Positions 54,108-61,948 of a DNA stretch of 64,000 bases are shown piece after piece (position 1 is the stretch's first letter; every line of letters begins with the position of its first letter). The notes under the pieces are model-generated. The model saw only the letters and a program-made list of their open reading frames with translations. It ran no database searches and was not told the origin of the DNA. Both the position numbers and the translations under genes were made by a program. The stretch is taken from positions 558,001 to 622,000 of the forward strand of contig NZ_FOZX01000001.1 of the NCBI RefSeq assembly GCF_900116135.1, read 5' to 3'. The DNA is from Saccharopolyspora flava. Lineage in GTDB: Bacteria > Actinomycetota > Actinomycetes > Mycobacteriales > Pseudonocardiaceae.

Positions 54108-56171
54108 GTGTCCGAAGCGTCCGAAAAGCAGGCCGAGATCGCGGTCGAGCAGGAGCACGTGGACCGCGTCTACGCCCGTCTCGACGAGCTGCGCTCCGAA
54201 GCCCAGGCGATGCGCGACAAGAGCTACGAGTACGGCCGGGAGGCCACGCCCGAGGCGCTCAACGAGCGGGACGTCATGCTCCACCACGCCATCCGGACGC
54301 TGCAGGCGCTCAACGCCGAGTCCGAGGGCCTGGTGTTCGGCCGGCTGGACACCGGCAACGGCGACGTGGTGCACATCGGCCGCCTCGGCATCCGCGACCA
54401 GCGCTTCGACAACCTGCTGGTGGACTGGCGCGCGCCGCTGGCCGCCGCCTTCTACCAGGCCACCCCCGAGCACCCGCAGGACGTGATCCGCCGCCGCGTG
54501 ATCCGCTGCTCCCGGGAGACCGTCGTCGACGTCTCCGACGACCTGCTCGACCCCGACCGCGCCTCCTCCGACATGCGGGTGATCGGCGACGGCGCGCTGA
54601 TGGCGGCCCTGACCCGCTCGCGCGGCGAGACGATGCGCAACATCGTCGCCACCATCCAGAAGGAGCAGGACGAGGCGATCCGCGCCCCCGAGAGCGGCGT
54701 CACCGAGATCACCGGCGGCCCGGGCACCGGCAAGACCGCCGTCGCCCTGCACCGCGCCGCCTACCTGCTCTACCGCGAGCAGCGCAAGCTCGGCGGACCG
54801 GGCGTGCTGGTCATCGGCCCGTCGCCGGTGTTCATGAGCTACATCTCGCGGGTGCTGCCGTCGATGGGCGAGCACAACGTGGAGCTGCGCGCGCTCGGCG
54901 AGGTCCTCGACGGCATCAGCACCGCCAGGATCGACGACCCGCGCACCGCCGAGATCAAGGGCTCCTCCCGCATGGTCAAGGTGCTGCGCCGCGCGCTGCG
55001 CCTGCCGCCACCGGAGGCACCCGAGTCGCTGCAGCTGTTCTACCGGGGCACGGTGCTCAAGCTGGAGGCCGACGAGCTCAAGCGGATCCGCCGCACCCTG
55101 CACAACAAGGGCGGTCAGCCCAACAAGTTCCGGATGAAGGCAGCCGACGCGCTGCTGGAAGCCCTCTGGCAGCAGGCGAAATCCCTGGCGGGCGGCGATT
55201 TCCAGCCCGACCGCGACCAGCTGATCACCGAGATCGGTGAGCGCATCGAGTTCCACCGCTTCCTCGTGGCCTGGTGGCCCGCGCTGTACCCGATGCAGGT
55301 GCTGCGCTGGCTGTCGGACCCGGAGCGGCTGGCCCGCGCGGCGCGGCGGCTGCTGGCCGCCGAGGAGGTCGACCTGCTGGCGAAGTCGTGGGCGTCCCTG
55401 GGAGATTCGGCCGGTGCCGAGTGGACGGTCGCCGACATCGCGCTGATCGACGAGCTGCGGACGATGATCGGCCCGCCGCCGAAGCGCCCCGCCCGCCCCG
55501 AACCGGACGCCGAGCAGCCGCGTCGCGCCGTCAACTACGACGAGTACGCCCACGTGGTCATCGACGAGGCCCAGGACCTCTCGCCGATGCAGTGGCGGAT
55601 GGTCGGCCGCCGCGGCAGGCACGCGAGCTGGACGATCGTCGGCGACCCGGTGCAGTCGTCCTGGCCGGACCCGGCCGAGGCGGCGACCGCGCGCGAGCAG
55701 GCTCTCAGCGCCCAGCGCACGCATCGCACGTTCACGCTGCGCACGAACTACCGGAACTCGGCGGAGATCTTCGAGCACGCCTGCGACGCGGTCCGCGACC
55801 TGGTCGACCCGGACGACCTGCCGACGGCGGTGCGCACCACGGGCGTCGAACCCGACGTCCGCGAGGTCGCGGCCGACGACCTGGCCGCGGCGGCCCGGGA
55901 GGCCGCGCTCGACCTGCTGGAGCGCGCGGAGGGCACGATCGGCGTCATCACCACGATGTCGCGCCGGGACGAGGTCCGCGCCTGGCTGTCCGATGTGGAC
56001 GACTCGAGGCTGCGGGTGGTGGGCAGCCTGGACTCGAAGGGCATGGAGTACGACGCGGTCGCCGTCGTCGACCCCGACGGCCTGGCCACCGAGTCCACCA
56101 CCGGCCGCAGGGCGCTCTACGTCGCCCTCAGCCGCGCCACCCAGTTCCTCACGGTCCTCAAACCCGCCTGA
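54108..56171 (+). CDS. HelD-family RNA polymerase-recycling ATPase (UvrD-like helicase fold)
   Basis: A 687-residue UvrD-like ATPase of the HelD/HelR type. The N-terminal coiled coil (SEKQAEIAVEQEHVDRVYARLDEL) is the arm that enters the RNA polymerase secondary channel in HelD. Motif I is ITGGPGTGKTAVALHRAAYLL, motif II is HVVIDEAQDLSPMQW, later motifs are FTLRTNYRNS and VGSLDSKGMEYDAVAVV. HelD proteins remove stalled RNA polymerase from DNA, and the related HelR can give rifampicin tolerance. The start GTG at 54108 has GGGAG about 12 nt upstream. Divergent from rsmD. I leave the symbol empty because HelD subclasses cannot be told apart by eye. Confidence 0.86.
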   Translation: MSEASEKQAEIAVEQEHVDRVYARLDELRSEAQAMRDKSYEYGREATPEALNERDVMLHHAIRTLQALNAESEGLVFGRLDTGNGDVVHIGRLGIRDQRFDNLLVDWRAPLAAAFYQATPEHPQDVIRRRVIRCSRETVVDVSDDLLDPDRASSDMRVIGDGALMAALTRSRGETMRNIVATIQKEQDEAIRAPESGVTEITGGPGTGKTAVALHRAAYLLYREQRKLGGPGVLVIGPSPVFMSYISRVLPSMGEHNVELRALGEVLDGISTARIDDPRTAEIKGSSRMVKVLRRALRLPPPEAPESLQLFYRGTVLKLEADELKRIRRTLHNKGGQPNKFRMKAADALLEALWQQAKSLAGGDFQPDRDQLITEIGERIEFHRFLVAWWPALYPMQVLRWLSDPERLARAARRLLAAEEVDLLAKSWASLGDSAGAEWTVADIALIDELRTMIGPPPKRPARPEPDAEQPRRAVNYDEYAHVVIDEAQDLSPMQWRMVGRRGRHASWTIVGDPVQSSWPDPAEAATAREQALSAQRTHRTFTLRTNYRNSAEIFEHACDAVRDLVDPDDLPTAVRTTGVEPDVREVAADDLAAAAREAALDLLERAEGTIGVITTMSRRDEVRAWLSDVDDSRLRVVGSLDSKGMEYDAVAVVDPDGLATESTTGRRALYVALSRATQFLTVLKPA

Positions 56172-56208
56172 CGCGGCCGGTTCCGGCCGGTTCGAAGCCG
56201 ACATCCCG

Positions 56209-56254
56209 TTGACCGGTCGTGTCGCACCACCTACGTTGGCATATGAGATATCAT
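56209..56254 (+). promoter_or_regulatory. promoter and GntR operator of the MFS gene
   Basis: TTGACC (56209-56214) and TACGTT (56232-56237) are separated by 17 nt, a good sigma-70-type match. The 11-nt TGAGATATCAT (56244-56254) starts where transcription would begin, so a repressor bound there would block it. The 10-mer TGAGATATCA is repeated at the other promoters of the cluster. Confidence 0.65.
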
Positions 56255-56275
56255 GCGTCACGACGGGGTGGTTGC

Positions 56276-57619
56276 ATGCACGAACCCGTTCCCACCGCTC
56301 CCGCTGCGGCGGATAAGCGGCCCGCGGGCAAGCGTTCCCAGATCCGATGGCTGATGGTCGTGCTCGTCGCCCTGGCGACGGCCATCGCCTACGTCGACCG
56401 GGCGAACCTCAGCGTCGCCAGCGATTCCATGCAGCAGGAGCTCCAGTTCTCCGACGAGCTCAAGGGCATCATGCTGTCGTCGTTCTTCTGGACCTACGCG
56501 ATCTTCCAGCTGCCCGGCGGCTGGCTGGTGGACCGCTACGGGCCGCGCGCGCTCTACGCGATCGCGGTGGTGTGGTGGTCGATCGGCACCGCGGCCACCG
56601 CGCTCACCAGGGGATTCGCCGGGGTGATCGGGTGCAGGCTGGCGCTGGGCGTCGGCGAGGCACCGGTGCAGTCGGCCAACGCGCGCGTCGTCTCGGAGTG
56701 GTTCCCGCGCAAGGAGCGGGCGTTCGCCTCGTCGATCTTCGACACCGGTTCGGAGTTCGGCAGCGCGCTGTCGGTGCCGCTGGTGACGTTGCTGATCGCG
56801 CTCGTCGGCTGGCGCGGTTCGTTCCTGGTCACCGGTGCGCTCGGGCTGGTCTGGGTCGCGGTGTGGCTGCTGGTGTACCGCTCGCCGCGCAAGCAGCGCT
56901 GGGCGAACCGGGCCGAGATCGACTACATCGAGCAGGGCGGCGGCCGCACCGAGGAGAAGGAGCTCGACGAGGGCGGCAAGGAACCGATGAAGTGGCGCGA
57001 CCTGTTCCGCTACTCCACCACCTGGGCGCTGGTCGCGGGCTACACCTGTCGCGGCGTGATCATCTACTTCTTCATCACGTGGTACCCGGATTTCCTGGTG
57101 GACCAGCAGGGTTTCTCGCTGCTGGAGCTCGGTTTGTTCGGCGCCATCCCGGGTTTGGCGGCGATGGTGGCGAACTGGCTCGGCGGGCTGTTCTCCGACT
57201 GGCTCGTGCGGCGCGGCACCCCGCTGGCGATGGCGCGCAAGATCCCGCTGGTCATCGGCATGCTCGGGGCCTCGACGATCGCGCTGGCCTCGATCGCGCC
57301 GAACCCGGTGTGGGCGCTGGCGTTCCTGACCGTCTCCTACTGCAGCGCGGCGGTGTCCACGGGCGCGCTGCTGTCGCTGCCTGCGGACGTGGCGCCGACG
57401 CCGCGCAACGTGGCCTCGCTGACCGGAGTGCAGAACTTCGGGTCGCAGCTGGGCGGCATCATCGGGCCGATCGCGATCGGTTTCCTGCTGGGAACCGGGC
57501 AGTTCGCCTACGTGTGGCCGCTGGCGTTCGCGGGCGCGATGTGCCTGCTGGGCGCCTTCTTCTACGCGTTCGTCGTGCGGGTCGAGCCGTTGGACGAGCA
57601 GCGGCCGATGTTCGGCTGA
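56276..57619 (+). CDS. MFS transporter, anion:cation symporter (hexuronate/sugar-acid) type
   Basis: A 447-residue MFS protein with twelve membrane segments. The N-terminal AIAYVDRANLSVAS and SSFFWTYAIFQLPGGWLVDRYG are the ACS-family (GudP/ExuT-like) hallmarks, followed by GVGEAPVQSANARVVSEWFP. Such transporters take up sugar acids such as glucarate, hexuronate or galactonate. I chose ATG 56276; it has GGGGTGG 5 nt upstream. It lies tail to tail with gntR (stops adjacent) and belongs to the sugar-acid cluster by its shared operator. Confidence 0.88.
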   Translation: MHEPVPTAPAAADKRPAGKRSQIRWLMVVLVALATAIAYVDRANLSVASDSMQQELQFSDELKGIMLSSFFWTYAIFQLPGGWLVDRYGPRALYAIAVVWWSIGTAATALTRGFAGVIGCRLALGVGEAPVQSANARVVSEWFPRKERAFASSIFDTGSEFGSALSVPLVTLLIALVGWRGSFLVTGALGLVWVAVWLLVYRSPRKQRWANRAEIDYIEQGGGRTEEKELDEGGKEPMKWRDLFRYSTTWALVAGYTCRGVIIYFFITWYPDFLVDQQGFSLLELGLFGAIPGLAAMVANWLGGLFSDWLVRRGTPLAMARKIPLVIGMLGASTIALASIAPNPVWALAFLTVSYCSAAVSTGALLSLPADVAPTPRNVASLTGVQNFGSQLGGIIGPIAIGFLLGTGQFAYVWPLAFAGAMCLLGAFFYAFVVRVEPLDEQRPMFG

Positions 57620-58312
57620 TCAGGACTCGGCCTGCTCCGCGGATTCGAGGTTGGTGAGGGAGCGCTGGATGTGCTCGCCGACGAGGCGTTCGGCCTCGTC
57701 GGCGTTGCCGTCGTTGACGGCCGCGAGGATCTCGGCGTGCTCGACGAACTCCTCGCGCCAGGTCGGCCAGCGGTCCCACAGCAGGTTGACCACGCCGAGG
57801 GCGGTGAGATCTTGGAGGGCGTCGAGCTGGTCGATGACCAGGGAGTTCCCGCAGCCGGCGTAGAGCGCCCGGTGGAACCGGCGGTTGGCCATGCTCAGGT
57901 CGTGGTTGTCGCCGGCGCTGAGCAGTCCGGCGGCCTCGTTGAGCGCGTCCTGGGCGCGCTGCACGACGTCGGCGGCGCGGGCGGTGGTGGTCATCCGGGC
58001 GGCCCAGGGTTCGAGCAGCCTGCGGACCTCGTAGACCTTGCGGACGTCCTCCAGCGACAGCGCGCGGACGGTGATCCCCTTGTTGGGCACGACGGTGACC
58101 AGGCCGGTGTGTGCCATGCCGATGAGCGCCTCGCGCACCGGGGTCTTCGACACGCCGAGCAGTTCCGACAGGCGGCGCTCGACCAGCGTCTCCCCGGGGC
58201 GCAGCTCGCCGGCCAGGATCGCGGTGCGGATGGAGTCCGCGACCAGGTCGGTGCGGCTGGCGGGCCCGTTGAGGGGACGCAGTCGGGAGGAATCGCTGGC
58301 CAGCTGTGTCAC
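57620..58312 (-). CDS. GntR-family (FCD) transcriptional regulator
   Basis: A 230-residue GntR-family regulator. The winged-helix N-terminus has LVADSIRTAILAGELRPGETLVERRLSELLGVSKTPVREAL, and the C-terminal FCD domain has a possible metal site in FHRALYAGCGN, EHAEILAAVNDGN and EHIQRSL. FCD regulators often repress genes for sugar-acid or organic-acid catabolism and are released by a pathway metabolite. The GTG start at 58312 is preceded within 20 nt by the variant site TGATATATCG (58321-58330), so autoregulation is likely. Stop is adjacent to the MFS stop. Confidence 0.9.
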   Translation of the reverse strand: MTQLASDSSRLRPLNGPASRTDLVADSIRTAILAGELRPGETLVERRLSELLGVSKTPVREALIGMAHTGLVTVVPNKGITVRALSLEDVRKVYEVRRLLEPWAARMTTTARAADVVQRAQDALNEAAGLLSAGDNHDLSMANRRFHRALYAGCGNSLVIDQLDALQDLTALGVVNLLWDRWPTWREEFVEHAEILAAVNDGNADEAERLVGEHIQRSLTNLESAEQAES

Positions 58313-58320
58313 GACGTCGA

Positions 58321-58330
58321 TGATATATCG
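58321..58330 (-). promoter_or_regulatory. variant operator upstream of gntR
   Basis: TGATATATCG lies 9 to 18 nt upstream of the gntR start. It resembles the cluster 10-mer TGATATCTCA and the adjoining CATATATCGC at 61855-61864. A regulator binding here would control its own gene. Confidence 0.5.
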
Positions 58331-58390
58331 CGACCTGCCGACACGCCCGGGCGACCTGCTGATTCCACCCCCGGCACGTCCTCTGGCGTA

Positions 58391-58400
58391 TGATATCTCA
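58391..58400 (+). promoter_or_regulatory. operator and -10 region of the ThDP enzyme gene
   Basis: TGATATCTCA (58391-58400) is the reverse complement of the TGAGATATCA found at the MFS and dehydratase promoters. It overlaps TATGAT (58389-58394), a good -10 hexamer. No strong -35 is visible 17-18 nt upstream. The start codon is 29 nt downstream at 58429. Confidence 0.6.
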
Positions 58401-58428
58401 GCACAGATCGGACATTGCGAGGCAAACC

Positions 58429-59982
58429 ATGCGCACAGTCGCCCAGGCCGTCGCCCGCGTGCTCGCCGACGCGGGGGTGGAACACGGCTTCACCGTCCCC
58501 GGCGAGTCGTTCCTGGGGCTACTCGACGCGTTCGCCGACACCCCGGAGCTGACGCTGGTGTCGACGCGGCACGAGAGCGGCGCGGCGTTCATGGCCGAGG
58601 CCTGCGGGAAGCTGCGCGGGGTCCCGGCGGTGGCGATGGCCAGCCGGGGCCCGGGCGCGACGAACCTGTCCATCGGCGTGCACACGGCACGGCAGGACGG
58701 CACGCCGATGGTGGTGCTGCTCGGCCAGGTCCCCTCGACCAAGCTCGGCCGCGACAGCTTCCAGGAGGTCGACCTCGCGGCGATGTACGCGCCGCTGGCG
58801 ACCTCCGCCACCCAGCCGGCCACGGCCGCCGAGGTGCCGGGCGCGGTCGCGGAGGCGCTCGCGCAGGCCACCGGTCCCCGGCCGGGACCGGCGGTGGTGG
58901 CGGTGCCGAGCGACTTCTGGGACGAGCCCTTCCCCGGCACGCTCCCCGCGCCCGCGCGCCTCGCGGCTCCGGAACCCGACGTCGCCGAGATCGCCGAACG
59001 GCTCGGGGCCGCGCGCAGTCCCGTGGTGATCACCGGCGCGCGCGATCCGGACGGCCACCGCGAGCTCGTCGCCACCGCCGAGGCCCTGGGTCTCGCCATC
59101 TACACCGGTTTCCGGCGGCAGGACGCCTTCCCGGAGGACCACCCGCAGTTCGCGGGCCATCTCGGGCTGTCGGTGCCCGAGGCGCAGCTCAAGGCACTGG
59201 AGGACGCCGACGTCGTGCTCACCGTGGGGATGCGGCTCGACGAGGTGACCAGCCAGGGCTTCCGGTTCCCGCTGCCCGAGCAGGAGCACCTGGAGCTGCC
59301 GCCGTCGGCGCTGGCCGAGCTGCGCGCGAAGACCCCGCCGCGGCAGCGCGACTGGTCGGTCGCGCACGAGGCGGTCCGCGAGTTCACGACCCCACCGGAG
59401 TTCGGCCCCGGCGCTGCGTTGCACCCGACCGAGGTGGTGCGCGCGCTGCGCCGGCTCGCGCCGCGCGACGCCGTGGTCACCAACGACGCAGGCAATTTCT
59501 CCGGTTTCGCGCACCGCTACTGGTGCTTCACCGAGCCGCGCACCCAGCTCGGCCCGTGCAACGGGGCGATGGGCTACGCGGTTCCCGCCGCGGTGGCGGC
59601 CCAGCTGCTCGAACCCGGGCGCGCGGTGATCGCGATGGTCGGCGACGGCGGCGCGCTGATGACCGGTCAGGAGATCGAGACGGCGGTGCGCCACCGGGCG
59701 CCGATCGTCGTCGTGGTGTTCCAGAACGGCCTGTACGGCACGATCGCGCTGCACCAGGTCAAGAGCGGCCGTCCGATGTCCGCGGTGGACATCGGCGCGG
59801 TGGACTTCGCCGGGTGGGCGCGCAGTCTCGGCGCCGCCGGGCGCACGGTCGAGACGCGCGAGCAGCTGGAACCGGCGATCCGCGCGGCGCTGGCCGAGCA
59901 ACGACCATGCGTGCTCGACGTCCGCACCGATCCCGACGTGCTCACCGCCGACGCCCGGCTGGGCGATTTCCTAGAGACCTGA
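58429..59982 (+). CDS. thiamine-diphosphate-dependent enzyme (acetolactate synthase-like)
   Basis: A 517-residue ThDP enzyme of the acetolactate synthase/benzoylformate decarboxylase superfamily. The catalytic Glu is in STRHESGAAFMAEA. The pyrimidine-binding N-terminal domain has ASRGPGATNLSIGVHTA. The C-terminal pyrophosphate domain has the metal-binding motif from GDGGALMTGQEIE to QNGLYG. The central domain looks shortened near PLPEQEHLELPPSALAEL, where family members usually have a further 20-30 residues. The substrate is not readable; a 2-oxo acid decarboxylase or synthase fits the context. Starts at ATG 58429, just downstream of the shared operator; divergent from gntR. Confidence 0.85.
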   Translation: MRTVAQAVARVLADAGVEHGFTVPGESFLGLLDAFADTPELTLVSTRHESGAAFMAEACGKLRGVPAVAMASRGPGATNLSIGVHTARQDGTPMVVLLGQVPSTKLGRDSFQEVDLAAMYAPLATSATQPATAAEVPGAVAEALAQATGPRPGPAVVAVPSDFWDEPFPGTLPAPARLAAPEPDVAEIAERLGAARSPVVITGARDPDGHRELVATAEALGLAIYTGFRRQDAFPEDHPQFAGHLGLSVPEAQLKALEDADVVLTVGMRLDEVTSQGFRFPLPEQEHLELPPSALAELRAKTPPRQRDWSVAHEAVREFTTPPEFGPGAALHPTEVVRALRRLAPRDAVVTNDAGNFSGFAHRYWCFTEPRTQLGPCNGAMGYAVPAAVAAQLLEPGRAVIAMVGDGGALMTGQEIETAVRHRAPIVVVVFQNGLYGTIALHQVKSGRPMSAVDIGAVDFAGWARSLGAAGRTVETREQLEPAIRAALAEQRPCVLDVRTDPDVLTADARLGDFLET

Positions 59983-61038
59983 GGGCACACCGGCCCGCTC
60001 GGCGATGCCGCGCAGCTGCTCGACGAGCACGTCGGGCAGCGGAATCCCGTTCCGGGACCGGTCCTGCCGGGCGGCGGCCTGCGGATCACCCGCCACCAGA
60101 ACGGGTTCGTCGGCGTTCAGCGGCGGGGCGGCGTGCAGGAGGTCGACGGCGTCGTCGAGGTCGTCCTCGAACTCGCCGGGCGGGCGGAACCCGCTCGGGT
60201 CGAGGGCCAGGAAGAAGTGCCCGATGTTGTTCGGCTCCCCGGGTTTCCGGATCGCCGGGAACGTCCCGCCGCACAGCGTGGCGCCCAGGAGGTGGGCCAT
60301 CATGCTCAGCCCGTAGCCCTTGTGGGAACCCATCTCGGGGGTTCCGCCGAGCGGCGTCAGACCGCCCGCGCCGTCACCGCGCAGGATGCCCAGCGCTTCG
60401 CGCGCGTCGGTGACCGGCCGGTTGACGTCGTCGACCACCCAGCCTTCCGGAAGGGGTTCGTCGTGGAAGTCGTAGACCTTGACCTTGTTCACCGCCGCGG
60501 TGGTGGTGGCGATGTCGAGCAGGAAGTGCGGGTTGCGCCGCGCCGGGGCGGCGAAGGCGATCGGGTTGGTGGCCAGCATCGGCACCACCGATCCGGTCGG
60601 TGGCGCGGCGGGCAGGTTCGCCGAGCTGGTGACCAGGCCGATCAGCTTCTGGCGCGCGGCCATCTCGGCGTAGTGCCCGGCGGCGCCGAAGTGGTGCGAG
60701 TTGACCACCGAGACCACGCCGACGGTGCCGGCCTTCGCCTTGTCGATGGCCGTGCGCATGGCGAGCTCACCGGCCGGGTGGCCGATACCGCCACCGGCGT
60801 CGACCAGCGCCGAGGCGGCGTTCTCGCGCACCACGGCGGGTCTGGCGGTCAGGTCGATCAGGCCTTCGGCGCGCATCCGCTCGTAGCTCATCAGCATCGA
60901 CACGCCGTGCGAGTCGATGCCGGCCAGGTCGGTCTCGGCCATCACTTCGGCGGTGACGGCGGCCAGGTCGTGGTCCATCCCCCACGCGATGAAGACCTGG
61001 CCGATCAGTTCGCGCACCGCGTCGACGGAAACCCGCAC
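59971..61038 (-). CDS. Ldh2-family (malate/L-lactate/ureidoglycolate-type) dehydrogenase
   Basis: A 355-residue NAD(P)-dependent oxidoreductase of the Ldh_2 family. Motifs include AGIDSHGVSMLMSYE, VVNSHHFGAAGHYAEMA, VPMLATNPIAFAAPA and MGSHKGYGLSMMAHLLG, with the catalytic His in NSHHFGAAGHY. The start is GTG at 61038, with GGGAGG 5 nt upstream; a GTG at 61041 is too close to that site. It is 38 nt after the RraA-family gene and converges with the ThDP gene with a 12-nt overlap. Family members reduce 2-oxo acids or oxidise 2-hydroxy acids, which suits sugar-acid breakdown. Confidence 0.87.
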   Translation of the reverse strand: MRVSVDAVRELIGQVFIAWGMDHDLAAVTAEVMAETDLAGIDSHGVSMLMSYERMRAEGLIDLTARPAVVRENAASALVDAGGGIGHPAGELAMRTAIDKAKAGTVGVVSVVNSHHFGAAGHYAEMAARQKLIGLVTSSANLPAAPPTGSVVPMLATNPIAFAAPARRNPHFLLDIATTTAAVNKVKVYDFHDEPLPEGWVVDDVNRPVTDAREALGILRGDGAGGLTPLGGTPEMGSHKGYGLSMMAHLLGATLCGGTFPAIRKPGEPNNIGHFFLALDPSGFRPPGEFEDDLDDAVDLLHAAPPLNADEPVLVAGDPQAAARQDRSRNGIPLPDVLVEQLRGIAERAGVPSGL

Positions 61039-61076
61039 CACTGCCTCCCGTTCTCCGGTTCCGAACCGGAAGAGCC

Positions 61077-61820
61077 CTACCGCCAGGGGTTCTCGGCCGC
61101 CCACTTCTCGTACTCGGCCCGGGTCGCCGCGTCCGGCGGGTACGTGCCCCGGAGGGGCAGACCGGATTCCACCCGGGAGAGCACGAAGGCTTCGAGGTGT
61201 TCCTGCGCGGCGGCGGCCTCGGCGACCTCGTCGGCGAGGTGGCGCGGGATGACCACGACGCCGTCGTGGTCGCCGACGAGCACGTCGCCCGGGTAGACCG
61301 CGACCTCCCCGCACCCGATGGGCACCTGCATGTCCGCGGCGTGGTGCTGGATCAGGTTGGTGTTGGCCGAGGGGTTGCGCGCGAAGGTCGGCATCGCCAG
61401 CTCGGCGAAGCCGTCGGAGTCGCGCACCGACCCGTCGGTGACCACGCCCGCGCACCCGCGGTGCAGCAGGCGGGTGGCGAGGATGTGGCCGAGGGAGGCG
61501 GCGCGCTGCTGCCCGCGCGAGTCGATGACCAGGACCTCGCCCGGGCTCACCGACTCCACGGCCTTGCGCTGGGGGTGGTCGTAGTCCTGGAACACCGACA
61601 GCACGTCGATGTCCTCGCGCGCCGGGACGTAGCGCAGCGTGAAGGCGACGCCGACCATGCGGGACCGCTCGGGGTTGAGCGCCCGCAGCCCCTGCACGAG
61701 CTGGTTGCGCAGGCCCCGGGACAGCAGCTGCGTGGTGATGGTCGCCGTGCTCGCGTAGCGCAGCGCCTGCTCGGTGCGCTCGGGCAGCGGATCGGAAGCC
61801 TGGATCGGGGTGTCCACCAT
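61077..61820 (-). CDS. RraA-family protein (HMG/CHA-aldolase-like)
   Basis: A 247-residue RraA-like protein. The family core is GCAGVVTDGSVRDSDGF (the conserved Gly-x-x-Arg-Asp region), MQVPIGCGEVAVYPGDVLVGDHDGVVVIP. Relatives include aldolases for 4-hydroxy-4-methyl-2-oxoglutarate and oxaloacetate, and the RNase E inhibitor RraA. The position next to IlvD-type dehydratases is common for this group, so an aldolase or oxoacid decarboxylase role is more likely than RNase control. It starts at ATG 61820 and is divergent from the dehydratase, sharing the operator at 61848-61857. Confidence 0.85.
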   Translation of the reverse strand: MVDTPIQASDPLPERTEQALRYASTATITTQLLSRGLRNQLVQGLRALNPERSRMVGVAFTLRYVPAREDIDVLSVFQDYDHPQRKAVESVSPGEVLVIDSRGQQRAASLGHILATRLLHRGCAGVVTDGSVRDSDGFAELAMPTFARNPSANTNLIQHHAADMQVPIGCGEVAVYPGDVLVGDHDGVVVIPRHLADEVAEAAAAQEHLEAFVLSRVESGLPLRGTYPPDAATRAEYEKWAAENPWR

Positions 61821-61847
61821 CGTCGGCCCTTCGCATCGTCGGACGTC

Positions 61848-61857
61848 TGAGATATCA
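61848..61857. promoter_or_regulatory. operator between the RraA and dehydratase genes
   Basis: TGAGATATCA here is identical to the copy at the MFS promoter. It extends rightward into TATATCGC, similar to the site before gntR. It lies in the 128-nt divergent spacer, 28 nt from the RraA-family start and 92 nt from the dehydratase start, so one bound regulator could control both directions. Confidence 0.65.
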
Positions 61858-61948
61858 TATATCGCACGGCAAGGGGTCGTCCCCGATGATCTCCAGCCAA
61901 ACCCTCCGAACAGCGAGGTTCCAGACTCCGGAAGGGAGTTCGCCGGCC

